Shown piece after piece: positions 1-8,343 of a DNA stretch of 16,658 nucleotides (positions are counted from its first letter, which is position 1; each line of letters begins with the position of its first letter). The translations under genes were made by a program, and so were the position numbers. The notes beneath the pieces were generated by a model. It did no database searches and had not been told where the DNA came from. It saw nothing but the letters and a program-made list of their open reading frames with translations. Source of the stretch: CAZEVY01 sp964515555 (lineage in GTDB: Bacteria > Acidobacteriota > Terriglobia > Bryobacterales > Bryobacteraceae); the NCBI GenBank assembly GCA_964515555.1, contig CAZEVY010000114.1, positions 1 through 16,658 on the forward strand. Reading direction: 5' to 3'.

Positions 1-1374
<1,374 letters not shown>

Positions 1375-1378
1375 TCCG

Positions 1379-2302
1379 ATGCTCTCGCGGCGGGCGTGGC
1401 TGGGCGCGGCGGCGGGGCTGGCGGTCCGGGCGCAGGAATCACCGGCGCCGCAACGCCGCGTAGCAGTCACGCTCGACGACGGTCCCGCGGTCGGCGACGG
1501 CCGCGACCTGTCGCGCTTCCAGTCGATCGTCGCCGGGCTGATCGAGTCGCTCAAGGCCGAGCAGGTCCCCTGCACGGTGTTCATGAACGAGCGGCAGCTT
1601 CAGGTCGCCGGACAGCGCGAGGCGCGCGCGGCGGCGCTCACCGCCTGGCTCGACGCCGGCTTCGAGCTCGGTAATCATACGTACTCGCACGCCGACCTGA
1701 ATCGCACGCCCGTCTGGCAGTATCAGGACGACATCATCCGCGGCGAGGTCGTCATGCGCGCGCTGCTTGCCGAGCGCGGCCGCAAGCTGGAGTGGTTCCG
1801 GCACCCCTACCTGCACACGGGCGCGACTCCCGAGGTGCACGACGCTATCGACGCTTTCCTGAAACAGCGCGGCTATCGCGTCGCGCCGGTGACCGTCGAT
1901 TACGCCGACTACAGCTTCGCCGGCGTGTACTCGCGCGCCTCGCGCGAAGGGAACAAAGACGCGGCGGAGAAGATTCGCCTCGCGTATCTCGACCAGGTCG
2001 ACGCCGGCTTCGCACACTACGAGCGGATGTCGATGGATGTTCTCGCCCGCGAGCCCGCGCAGATACTCCTGCTGCACTGCAACGAGCTGAACTCCGTCAG
2101 CCTGCGCGAGTCCATCGCACGCATCCGCAAGCGCGGCTACGCGTTCGTGTCCCTCGCCGAAGCGATGCGGGACCCGGTCTACGCGCGCCCCGACGTGGCG
2201 GTCGGCACGGGCGGGATGTCCTGGCTGCGCCGTTGGGCGATCGCCATGCGGAAGACGGTCGCACCGGAGCAGTCCCTTCGTCTGCCGGACTGGCTGCGTT
2301 AG
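1379..2302 (+). CDS. Tat-exported polysaccharide deacetylase (NodB-like)
   Basis: A 307-residue carbohydrate esterase-4 type protein expected to remove acetyl groups from a cell-envelope or environmental polysaccharide. The NodB motifs are readable: TLDDG (Asp33, Asp34; usually TFDDG), HTYSH (His100, His104 as metal ligands), RHPY (141-144), VDYADY (173-178) and LLLH (His233). The N-terminus MLSRRAWLGAAAGLAVRAQ is a twin-arginine signal followed by a hydrophobic stretch and an A-x-A-like end, so folded export is likely. I chose the ATG at 1379 because it begins exactly at this signal. An in-frame ATG at 1316 would add arginine- and serine-rich residues that only read the hppA 3' end in another frame. 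There is no obvious Shine-Dalgarno, and the 4-nt gap after hppA suggests translational coupling. The substrate cannot be told from sequence. Confidence 0.9.
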   Translation: MLSRRAWLGAAAGLAVRAQESPAPQRRVAVTLDDGPAVGDGRDLSRFQSIVAGLIESLKAEQVPCTVFMNERQLQVAGQREARAAALTAWLDAGFELGNHTYSHADLNRTPVWQYQDDIIRGEVVMRALLAERGRKLEWFRHPYLHTGATPEVHDAIDAFLKQRGYRVAPVTVDYADYSFAGVYSRASREGNKDAAEKIRLAYLDQVDAGFAHYERMSMDVLAREPAQILLLHCNELNSVSLRESIARIRKRGYAFVSLAEAMRDPVYARPDVAVGTGGMSWLRRWAIAMRKTVAPEQSLRLPDWLR

Positions 2303-2393
2303 TCGCTACCGAGCGATCATCCCGTCGAAGGGACCAGGTTCGAGCCTGCGCTTTCAACGGATGGATGGGATAGTGAAAAACGACCGAACGGAG

Positions 2394-2425
2394 GCGACTC
2401 GTGTACACTTGCCGGTGCGAGTCGC
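2394..2425 (+). promoter_or_regulatory. Inverted repeat upstream of small exported protein gene, candidate operator or leader hairpin
   Basis: GCGACTCG (2394-2401) and CGAGTCGC (2418-2425) are perfect 8-bp reverse complements separated by 16 nt. The spacer starts TGTACACT (2402-2409), in which TACACT could serve as a weak -10 box, although no good -35 lies 16-18 nt upstream. If transcription starts further upstream, the arms could form a stem in the leader, about 45 nt before the start codon. There is no T run after it, so a terminator is unlikely. Function is inferred only. Confidence 0.4.
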
Positions 2426-2454
2426 AGGGTAAACCCACCGCGAAACTAGATGAC

Positions 2455-2460
2455 GAGGAG
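2455..2460 (+). promoter_or_regulatory. Shine-Dalgarno that fixes the start at 2470
   Basis: GAGGAG lies 9 nt before the ATG at 2470. It favours that start over an in-frame GTG at 2401, which would put a polar, non-signal stretch in front of the signal peptide. Confidence 0.75.
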
Positions 2461-2469
2461 CCTTTCACA

Positions 2470-2931
2470 ATGACTATCCTTCCCCGGCGCATCCTGATCG
2501 GGATTGTCGCCGCATCACTGCCGCTTTTCGCCGCCGACATGCTGAGCGGAACTTGGAAGATCAATACAGCGAAGTCGAAGTTCAGTCCCGGCCCTGGGCC
2601 GAAGAGCGCCACGATCACCTACAGTATGGAGGGCGATTGGGTCGTCACGAAGGTCCAAGGCGTCAATCCCGAAGGGAAGGCTACCAGCTCCAGCAACCGT
2701 TACAAACTGGACGGCAAGGAATATCCCTACAAGACCGCTCTGGTCGAAGGTACGATTTCGGTCAAGCGAATCGATGACCTTCACACCGAAGCGACCATTA
2801 AGGGCGGCAAAACCAGCACAACGAGCAAATCGGTGATTTCGAAGGATGGTAAGACCCGGACGATGACCACAACCGGCACGAACGCCGAAGGCAAGCCGGT
2901 CAACAACGTTGTTGTATACGACAAGCAGTAG
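2470..2931 (+). CDS. Small exported beta-rich protein, unknown function
   Basis: A 153-residue protein with a clear Sec signal peptide: MTILPRR, a hydrophobic core to about residue 22, and likely cleavage in SLPLFA|AD. The mature part starts DMLSGTWKINTAKSKFSPG and continues as alternating polar and hydrophobic strands rich in Thr, Ser and Lys (ITYSMEGDWVVTK, TISVKRIDDLHTEATIKGG, TRTMTTTGTNAEGKPV). This resembles a small lipocalin-like or beta-sandwich fold. I recall many short exported proteins with an SGTW...KSKF opening in Acidobacteriota genomes, but I know of no assigned function. Its base composition looks less GC-rich and its codons less biased than its neighbours, compatible with an accessory gene. 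It stands alone on the plus strand, converging on the M14 peptidase gene with a 56-nt gap that holds no obvious terminator. Confidence 0.8.
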   Translation: MTILPRRILIGIVAASLPLFAADMLSGTWKINTAKSKFSPGPGPKSATITYSMEGDWVVTKVQGVNPEGKATSSSNRYKLDGKEYPYKTALVEGTISVKRIDDLHTEATIKGGKTSTTSKSVISKDGKTRTMTTTGTNAEGKPVNNVVVYDKQ

Positions 2932-2987
2932 CGAATTCAGCGCGGCACGATACGATTCGGACTATCGGTGATGGCGTCGGGCCGCCG

Positions 2988-5546
2988 TCACTGCGTCAGC
3001 GCGTTGAACAGCAGCTTGAACGTTCCGTGCGTCTGTGCGCGGTACTCGGCGCGAAACCCGAGGAGCACCACGCGCCCCCCGCCCAGATTCGCCGACACCG
3101 CCGCCGCCTGTCCCGCGATGCGCTTCTCGCCGATCAGCCAGCCGCTCTCCAGGATGTCGCGGTCGGCGTAGCGGGCGATCACCTGGAACGTGTCGTTCTT
3201 GCCCGACGGCAGTATGTCGAAAACCGGATTCGCGCCGAGATAGACGGCCAGTCCCTCCTCGGGCATGCCGTAGGCAAGCGGGTTGGCGTTGTCGAACCGC
3301 ACGCGCAGGGTCGAGCCCGGACAGAAGAACTCCTTCGTGCTCACCCCGCTCACAACGTTGCGCAGCGCGACCCCGAGTTTTTCGATCGCGAAGTTGTTGG
3401 AGAGGCCGGAAGTCACCAGCGTGCCACCCTTCTCGACGAACTCGCGCAGCGCCTTCACGCCATCGTCGCCGATGCCGCTGCGGTACTCGGGCGGGTACGT
3501 CTCCGGCGGCCGCCCGCCACGGGCTTCGGTGCGCTCGCCGGTGATCGCGGCGGTGGTGTCGTCCGGAAGGATGATGGTGTCGAAGCGCTCGATCAGCGCG
3601 CCTTTCTTGATCTCGGCGTCCTTGAGCGAAGTATACGGATAGTTGAACTGTTCGAGCAGCAGCCGCGTCCAGCCCTCGTCCATGTTGCCGCCGCGATAGC
3701 GCTGGTACATGCCGATGCGCGCGCGCTTCACCTCGTGCGACGACGAGCGCACATCGGCGTTCAACGGCAGAAAGTCGACGCCCGTCTCCTTCCCGACGCG
3801 CACCAGCTCCGGCTCCGGCGCCGCGCCGACCACAAAGTCGCCGGGGCGCAGCCCTTCGACCGCCTTGTCGACTCGGCGCACTGCGACGCCCTTGTCTGCC
3901 AGCAGGTTCACCGCGCGGAAGCTGTCGTTGAGCCGTCCGTCGATATACCAGCCGCTCGAGCCTCGGGCCACGCGGCCCTCCGGCTGGACGGCTGCGGTCA
4001 CGCGCGCGAGATTCGAAGTCACCGCGCGATCGAGCGCATCGACCCGCACGCCCATGAACTCGAACATGGTGTCCGTCGACATGTCGTAGGGGCGGATGGG
4101 CGTTCCGTCGCCGGTGCGCGTCCACTCGTTGTCGGGGTAGCGCGTGCGGCCCAGCAGGTAACGCAGCAGTCCCATCTTCGGTTGCGCCGCCGGGACCACG
4201 TACGAGCCTTCCGCGTATGTCATGCCCTGCTCGGTCGCGAAGCTCCGCGTCGCGCGCTGGACGTCAACCCCCTGCGCAAGGAGCTTGTTGACCAGCTTCA
4301 GCGCCGTGAGCCGGTCGTGCTGCGCCGCGGGAATCACGTACGCGCCCGGCTTTCCCTCGGCGCCGCGCTCGGTCTGCCGCTTCGCCTTGAGATAGGCGTT
4401 CCACAGCACCGTTTCCTTGTTGCGTGCGGCGAGGTCGAGCAGCGCCCAGGCGGTCGTCTTCTGCCGCTCGACGATGTCGCGCAGCCGCCACCAGCCGCCC
4501 GGCCACGGATTCGGAAACGTCGTCTGCGGCGAATAGTCCGGCATGGCGCGCGCCCCGCCTCGCAGCTGTTGGGGATGGATGAAGAGCGGCGTCGCCAGTC
4601 GAGCGCTGGCCGACTCGGTGAGCATCCCGGCGATGTTGTGAAACGGCGTGATCCAGTGGAATCCGAAGTGTCCCCAGCCCGAGTAAATGGCCGCGCCGAT
4701 GACGCCCGAGAGGCCCGCCTCCTCGGCCTTGTACGCCATGTGCGCGCCGTACCAGCTCATCTCGCGCCACACCAGCGGATCGCCGTGCGGGCGGATCGGC
4801 TCGGCGTAGGGAGGAATCGAGATGCGCGCGCCGTAGCTGCCCATGTGGTGATGGTCGACGTAGGCCTGCGGAATCCACTCGCGGAACATGATGCGCGCCA
4901 GGTACTGCGACTCCACCAGGTTGGTCTGGAACGCGTCGCGATTGTTGTCGTGTCCGGCGTAGTGGTGATAGAGCCACGGGAGGTTCGTCCCTTCGTACTC
5001 GGTGCCGAGCGTTTTGCGATACCAGTCGGTCACCATGATCTGGCCGTCGGGATTGAACGACGGAACCAGGATCGAGATGGTGTTGTCGAGGATGCGGCGG
5101 GTATCGTCGTCGTTGCGGGAGACGAGGTCGTAGGCGAGCTCGGGCGCCATCTGCGAGCCGCCGACTTCAGTCGCGTGCAGGCTCATGGTCTGCACGGTGA
5201 CGGCTTTGCCCTCGGCGGCGAGCTTGCGGATCTCGGCTTCGCTGCGCCCGCGCGGGTCGCTGATGGCGGCGTTGACCTCGCGCAACCGATCGAGTTTCGC
5301 GAGGTTCGCCGGCGAGGAAACGAACACCACCAGGAACGGGTTCTTCAGCGTCGTCGGCCCCACGTTGACGACCTTCATGCGGCCGCCGGATTCCTTCTCG
5401 ATCAGCGAGAAGTACTCGACGATCTTGTCCCAGCGCGCCATCTTGCGGTCGGCGCCGAGCTGGTGGCCGAAGAACTTCTCCGGTGGGGTGACCTGGGCTC
5501 GCGCACACACCGCCAGCGCCGCCAGGACGAGGACCTTGCGTGTCAT
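2988..5546 (-). CDS. Exported M14 zinc metallocarboxypeptidase with C-terminal glutamine-amidotransferase-like domain
   Basis: An 852-residue exported peptidase. The N-terminus MTRKVLVLAALAVCARAQ is a Sec signal. The M14 active site looks complete: HATE (His124, Glu127) as zinc ligands, NPDG (165-168), HDNNRD with Asn202-Arg203 as the substrate-carboxylate pair, DHHHMGS (231-237) supplying the third zinc ligand, and MLTES with Glu311 as probable general base. Residues about 605-850 look like a class I glutamine-amidotransferase or ThuA-type fold (RIGMYQRY at 610-617, GVKALREFVEKGGTLVTSG at 696-714, GGRVVLLGFRAEYRA at 823-837). I see no nucleophile Cys there, so it is probably non-catalytic. 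Start ATG at 5546 follows AGGAGG (5553-5558) by 6 nt. It lies 21 nt after the DUF3500 gene, probably in the same transcript. Likely role is trimming extracellular or periplasmic peptides; the substrate is unknown. Confidence 0.92.
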   Translation of the reverse strand: MTRKVLVLAALAVCARAQVTPPEKFFGHQLGADRKMARWDKIVEYFSLIEKESGGRMKVVNVGPTTLKNPFLVVFVSSPANLAKLDRLREVNAAISDPRGRSEAEIRKLAAEGKAVTVQTMSLHATEVGGSQMAPELAYDLVSRNDDDTRRILDNTISILVPSFNPDGQIMVTDWYRKTLGTEYEGTNLPWLYHHYAGHDNNRDAFQTNLVESQYLARIMFREWIPQAYVDHHHMGSYGARISIPPYAEPIRPHGDPLVWREMSWYGAHMAYKAEEAGLSGVIGAAIYSGWGHFGFHWITPFHNIAGMLTESASARLATPLFIHPQQLRGGARAMPDYSPQTTFPNPWPGGWWRLRDIVERQKTTAWALLDLAARNKETVLWNAYLKAKRQTERGAEGKPGAYVIPAAQHDRLTALKLVNKLLAQGVDVQRATRSFATEQGMTYAEGSYVVPAAQPKMGLLRYLLGRTRYPDNEWTRTGDGTPIRPYDMSTDTMFEFMGVRVDALDRAVTSNLARVTAAVQPEGRVARGSSGWYIDGRLNDSFRAVNLLADKGVAVRRVDKAVEGLRPGDFVVGAAPEPELVRVGKETGVDFLPLNADVRSSSHEVKRARIGMYQRYRGGNMDEGWTRLLLEQFNYPYTSLKDAEIKKGALIERFDTIILPDDTTAAITGERTEARGGRPPETYPPEYRSGIGDDGVKALREFVEKGGTLVTSGLSNNFAIEKLGVALRNVVSGVSTKEFFCPGSTLRVRFDNANPLAYGMPEEGLAVYLGANPVFDILPSGKNDTFQVIARYADRDILESGWLIGEKRIAGQAAAVSANLGGGRVVLLGFRAEYRAQTHGTFKLLFNALTQ

Positions 5547-5567
5547 CTTCGACCTCCTCGGGGAAGG

Positions 5568-6617
5568 TTACTTGTGGCTCGAGTCGTAATGCGCCTTCAG
5601 CACGTCGAGGCCGAAGTCGCCCTCGAAGTCGCGCCACACGCTGTGAATGTGATTGGCGCCGTTCTGCGTGTTGTCGTACTCGATCAGGAACGCCGCCGCC
5701 TGCACGCGATAGTAGTGCGGACCGCCCTTCTCAGCGACCCCCGCCCAGGCGAAATGCAGATTCGTCCCCGCCTTCTTGATCTGCGCGAGGCGCATCTGCG
5801 CCAGCGGATCGGGCAGATTGTAGGCGTACTCTTCGAGCAGATCCTGTAAGAGCTGGCGCTGCTTCGCCGTCATCTTCGCCGCGTGCAGACCGCTGGCCTG
5901 TCCAGTGAGCGCCGCCTTGCGATCCGCCGACGTCAGAATATCGGCCGGAGCCTTCGGATCGACGATCGCGACCTTGCGTTGAGACGCGTCGAGCGCGACC
6001 AGCAGGTCGCGGCCGAGATCCTCTTCCTTGGCGAGCGCGCGCAGCCCCTTCCGCGGACCGTCGCGAACCTCGGCGGGATTCGCGCCGAAGAACGTCGGCG
6101 ACGTCGCCACTTTGCCCTTGACGATGGTGAAGTGCAGGCTCACGTGGTGGCCTTCCACGCGATAGCTCCAGATGCCGTCCTCGCTCGGCGTGCCGAACAC
6201 GCTGAAGTGATACTTCTCCGGATTGCGCCGCCCTACCGTGTCCTTTTCGAGGATGCGGAGGACATCCTCCAGACTCATGATCGTCGTCGCCTTGATGAAG
6301 CCGCGCTGGCTGAGTCCGGCGCTGAGCAGGGCGCTGGCGAGATGCTTCTGATGGGCGCTCATCTCGGCGAGCGTGAGGCCCAGACGCGGTCTCTTGTAGC
6401 GTCCGGGGATGTCGTCGGTCGGGATGAAGTGCCAGAAGAGCCGCTCGTCGCCCTCGAGCGGGAAGGCGGCCTTGGCGCGCTGCTCGGCGCTCAGCGACGC
6501 GAGGAACGCCTGCGCCGATTCCGTCATCAGGCCGATCGAATTGGTGCGGTAATGCGCTGCCGAGAGCATCGCGACGCCCACTCCGGCCGCCAGCAGCCTC
6601 CATCGGGTCAGAGTCAC
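5568..6617 (-). CDS. DUF3500 domain protein, probably exported or membrane-anchored
   Basis: A 349-residue protein that I recognise as DUF3500. It has an N-terminal hydrophobic segment (about residues 7-21, after MTLTRWR), so it is either exported or anchored facing the periplasm. Typical stretches are FWHFIPTDDIPGRYKRPRLG (about 61-80), WSYRVEGHHVSLHFTIVKG (150-168) and IEYDNTQNGANHIHSVWRDF (312-331). The family has no established biochemical role that I can cite. The clustered histidines (His157, His158, His162, His323, His325) could bind a metal, which is inference. It begins with GTG at 6617, supported by AAGGAG 7 nt upstream. It follows ilvD by 38 nt and precedes the M14 peptidase by 21 nt, so the three are probably co-transcribed. 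The shared export and adjacency suggest DUF3500 and the peptidase act on related extracytoplasmic material. Confidence 0.85.
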   Translation of the reverse strand: MTLTRWRLLAAGVGVAMLSAAHYRTNSIGLMTESAQAFLASLSAEQRAKAAFPLEGDERLFWHFIPTDDIPGRYKRPRLGLTLAEMSAHQKHLASALLSAGLSQRGFIKATTIMSLEDVLRILEKDTVGRRNPEKYHFSVFGTPSEDGIWSYRVEGHHVSLHFTIVKGKVATSPTFFGANPAEVRDGPRKGLRALAKEEDLGRDLLVALDASQRKVAIVDPKAPADILTSADRKAALTGQASGLHAAKMTAKQRQLLQDLLEEYAYNLPDPLAQMRLAQIKKAGTNLHFAWAGVAEKGGPHYYRVQAAAFLIEYDNTQNGANHIHSVWRDFEGDFGLDVLKAHYDSSHK

Positions 6618-6624
6618 GGCGGTT

Positions 6625-6630
6625 CTCCTT
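6625..6630 (-). promoter_or_regulatory. Shine-Dalgarno supporting the GTG start of the DUF3500 gene
   Basis: Read on the minus strand, AAGGAG lies 7 nt before the GTG at 6617-6615, which fixes this non-ATG start. The 38-nt gap after ilvD otherwise holds no terminator-like hairpin. Confidence 0.75.
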
Positions 6631-6655
6631 TATCGAATGAAGTATATCGCGGCGT

Positions 6656-8326
6656 CTATCCGAACACGCCCGTAACCGCGCCCTCCGACGCCGACCCGAC
6701 TGACTCGACATACTTGTGGAACACACCCGTCGGATACCGCGCCGCCGGCGCCCGCCACGCCGCCAGCCGCTCGCGCAGCACCCCGGCGCCGACCTCCACG
6801 TCGATCGACTGCCCCGCGATATCGATCGACACGATGTCTCCATCCCGCACCGCTGCGATCGGCCCGCCGACCTGCGCCTCGGGCGCGACATGCCCCACCA
6901 TGAACCCGCGCGTCGCCCCGCTGAATCGTCCGTCCGTCACCAATGCGACGCTGTCGCCCAGGCCCGCGCCCATGATCGCGCCCGTCACGCCGAGCATCTC
7001 GCGCATCCCCGGGCCGCCCTTCGGTCCCTCGTAGCGGATCACCACCACGTCGCCCGCCACGATGCGGCCCGCCATCACGGCGTCCATCGCGTCCTCCTCG
7101 CGCTCGAACACGCGCGCCGGCCCGCGATGATGCTTGCGGTCGATGCCCGTCACCTTGATCACCGCGCCGTCCGGCGCCAGCGACCCGCGCAGAATCACCA
7201 GCCCGCCCGACGACTTCAGTGGATTCGCGAGCGGCCGTATCACCTCCTGGCCCGCCGTCTCCCGCGCCTCGGCGGCCTCTTCGGCGAACGTGCGCCCCGT
7301 GATCGTCAGCGCGCCGCCGTGGACGAATCCGCCGTCGGTGAGCCTCCGGCAGATCACCGGAATCCCGCCCGCGCGATCCACGTCGACCGCCGTGAAGCGC
7401 CCCGCCGGCTTCAGATCCGCCAGCAGCGGCGTCCGAGCGCTGATTCCCTGGAAGTCGTCGATCTTCAGGGCGACGCCTGCCTCGCGCGCCATCGCGAGCA
7501 GGTGCAGCACCGCGTTGGTCGACCCACCGGACGCCGCCACCGCAGCGATCGCATTCTCAAACGCCTGCCGCGTGCAGATGTCGCGCGGCTTGCGATCGGC
7601 GCGCACCGCGTCCATCACGATGCGGCCCGCGCGGCGGCAGACCTCGTGCTTGCGCTCGTCGACCTGCGGCACCGAAGCCGTTCCCATCGGCGCCAGGCCG
7701 ATCGCCTCCATCACGGTGGCCATGGTGTTTGCGGTGAACTGGCCGCCGCAGGCGCCCGCGCCGGGACAGGCCACGTTCTCCAGTTCGCACAGTTCGGCCT
7801 CGGTGATCTTCTTCGCTGAAAAAGCCCCGATGGCTTCGTAGACATCCTGCAACGTCACGTCCTTGCCGTGGTAGACGCCCGGCAGAATCGACCCGCCGTA
7901 GAGGATCACGCCGGGGATGTTCAGCCGCAGCAGCGCCATGGCCGCGCCCGGAATCGTCTTGTCGCACGCCACCATCGCCACGATGCCGTCGAACATGTGG
8001 CCGCGCGCCACCAGCTCGATCGAGTCGGCGATGATGTCGCGGCTGACAAGCGAAGCCTTCATGCCCTCGGTGCCCATGGTGACGCCGTCGGAGATGGCGA
8101 CCGTGTTGAACTCCATGGGCGTGCCGCCCGCCTCGCGGACGCCCTGCTTCACGTAGTCGGCCAGCGCGCGCAAGTTGTAATTGCACGGCATGGTCTCGAT
8201 CCAGGTGTTGGCGATGCCGATGTTCGGCTTCCGGAGGTCGTCGTCATTGAAGCCGATGGCCTTGAGCATGGCGCGCGCGCCCGCGCGGCTCGGTCCTTGC
8301 GTGATGGTGTGGCTCTTCAGTGGCAT
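6656..8326 (-). CDS. ilvD: Dihydroxy-acid dehydratase
   Basis: A 556-residue cytoplasmic iron-sulfur enzyme that dehydrates 2,3-dihydroxy-isovalerate and 2,3-dihydroxy-3-methylvalerate to the 2-keto acids of valine/leucine and isoleucine synthesis. Full family length. Cluster ligands are visible at Cys48 (TMPCNYNL), Cys121 (ACDKTIPG, with Lys123 as the usual modified lysine) and Cys193 (PGAGACGGQFTANTM). Ser469 in DGRFSGATRG is the expected catalytic base, and KSSGGLVILRGSLAPDGAVIK (371-391) and YEGPKGGPGMREM (432-444) are typical. The ATG at 8326 gives the canonical short N-terminus. I see no Shine-Dalgarno before it (GAGTATTCC precedes the ATG), and the divergent rlmI start is only 17 nt away, so the promoter must overlap or lie inside rlmI. 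No other branched-chain amino acid genes are in the window; the genes behind it encode exported proteins, an odd operon for this enzyme. Confidence 0.97.
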   Translation of the reverse strand: MPLKSHTITQGPSRAGARAMLKAIGFNDDDLRKPNIGIANTWIETMPCNYNLRALADYVKQGVREAGGTPMEFNTVAISDGVTMGTEGMKASLVSRDIIADSIELVARGHMFDGIVAMVACDKTIPGAAMALLRLNIPGVILYGGSILPGVYHGKDVTLQDVYEAIGAFSAKKITEAELCELENVACPGAGACGGQFTANTMATVMEAIGLAPMGTASVPQVDERKHEVCRRAGRIVMDAVRADRKPRDICTRQAFENAIAAVAASGGSTNAVLHLLAMAREAGVALKIDDFQGISARTPLLADLKPAGRFTAVDVDRAGGIPVICRRLTDGGFVHGGALTITGRTFAEEAAEARETAGQEVIRPLANPLKSSGGLVILRGSLAPDGAVIKVTGIDRKHHRGPARVFEREEDAMDAVMAGRIVAGDVVVIRYEGPKGGPGMREMLGVTGAIMGAGLGDSVALVTDGRFSGATRGFMVGHVAPEAQVGGPIAAVRDGDIVSIDIAGQSIDVEVGAGVLRERLAAWRAPAARYPTGVFHKYVESVGSASEGAVTGVFG

Positions 8327-8343
8327 GGAATACTCATTGTTTC
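8327..8343. promoter_or_regulatory. Minimal divergent intergenic region between ilvD and rlmI
   Basis: Only 17 nt (GGAATACTCATTGTTTC) separate the two outward-facing ATG codons. Neither side has a Shine-Dalgarno. AATACT (8329-8334) could be a -10 for rlmI with a start point at or near its ATG, but I see no good -35. Any promoter for either gene must extend into the other coding region. Confidence 0.5.

Larger units (their letters stand above)
2303..2469. other. Non-coding spacer, deacetylase to small exported protein
   Basis: This 167-nt spacer contains no convincing terminator for the deacetylase gene and no coding potential. Its notable contents are an 8-bp inverted repeat at 2394-2425 and a Shine-Dalgarno at 2455-2460, annotated separately. 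Confidence 0.6.

Noticed and set aside
2335..2348. CAGGTTCGAGCCTG, resembling a tRNA T-arm
   Set aside because: The loop is one base short, and the rest of a tRNA would fall in the end of the deacetylase gene without acceptor or anticodon stems. It is probably chance.
3027..5849. A 940-codon open frame on the plus strand opposite the M14 peptidase and part of the DUF3500 gene
   Set aside because: The product is arginine, histidine and leucine/valine rich without recognisable domains. It is the expected stop-free antisense frame of a GC-rich gene, and the opposite strand has clear active-site motifs and Shine-Dalgarno sites.
8320..8343. An earlier in-frame GTG start for rlmI
   Set aside because: It would overlap the ilvD start and add MAWNTHCF before the conserved PUA opening. 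The ATG at 8344 fits the family better.
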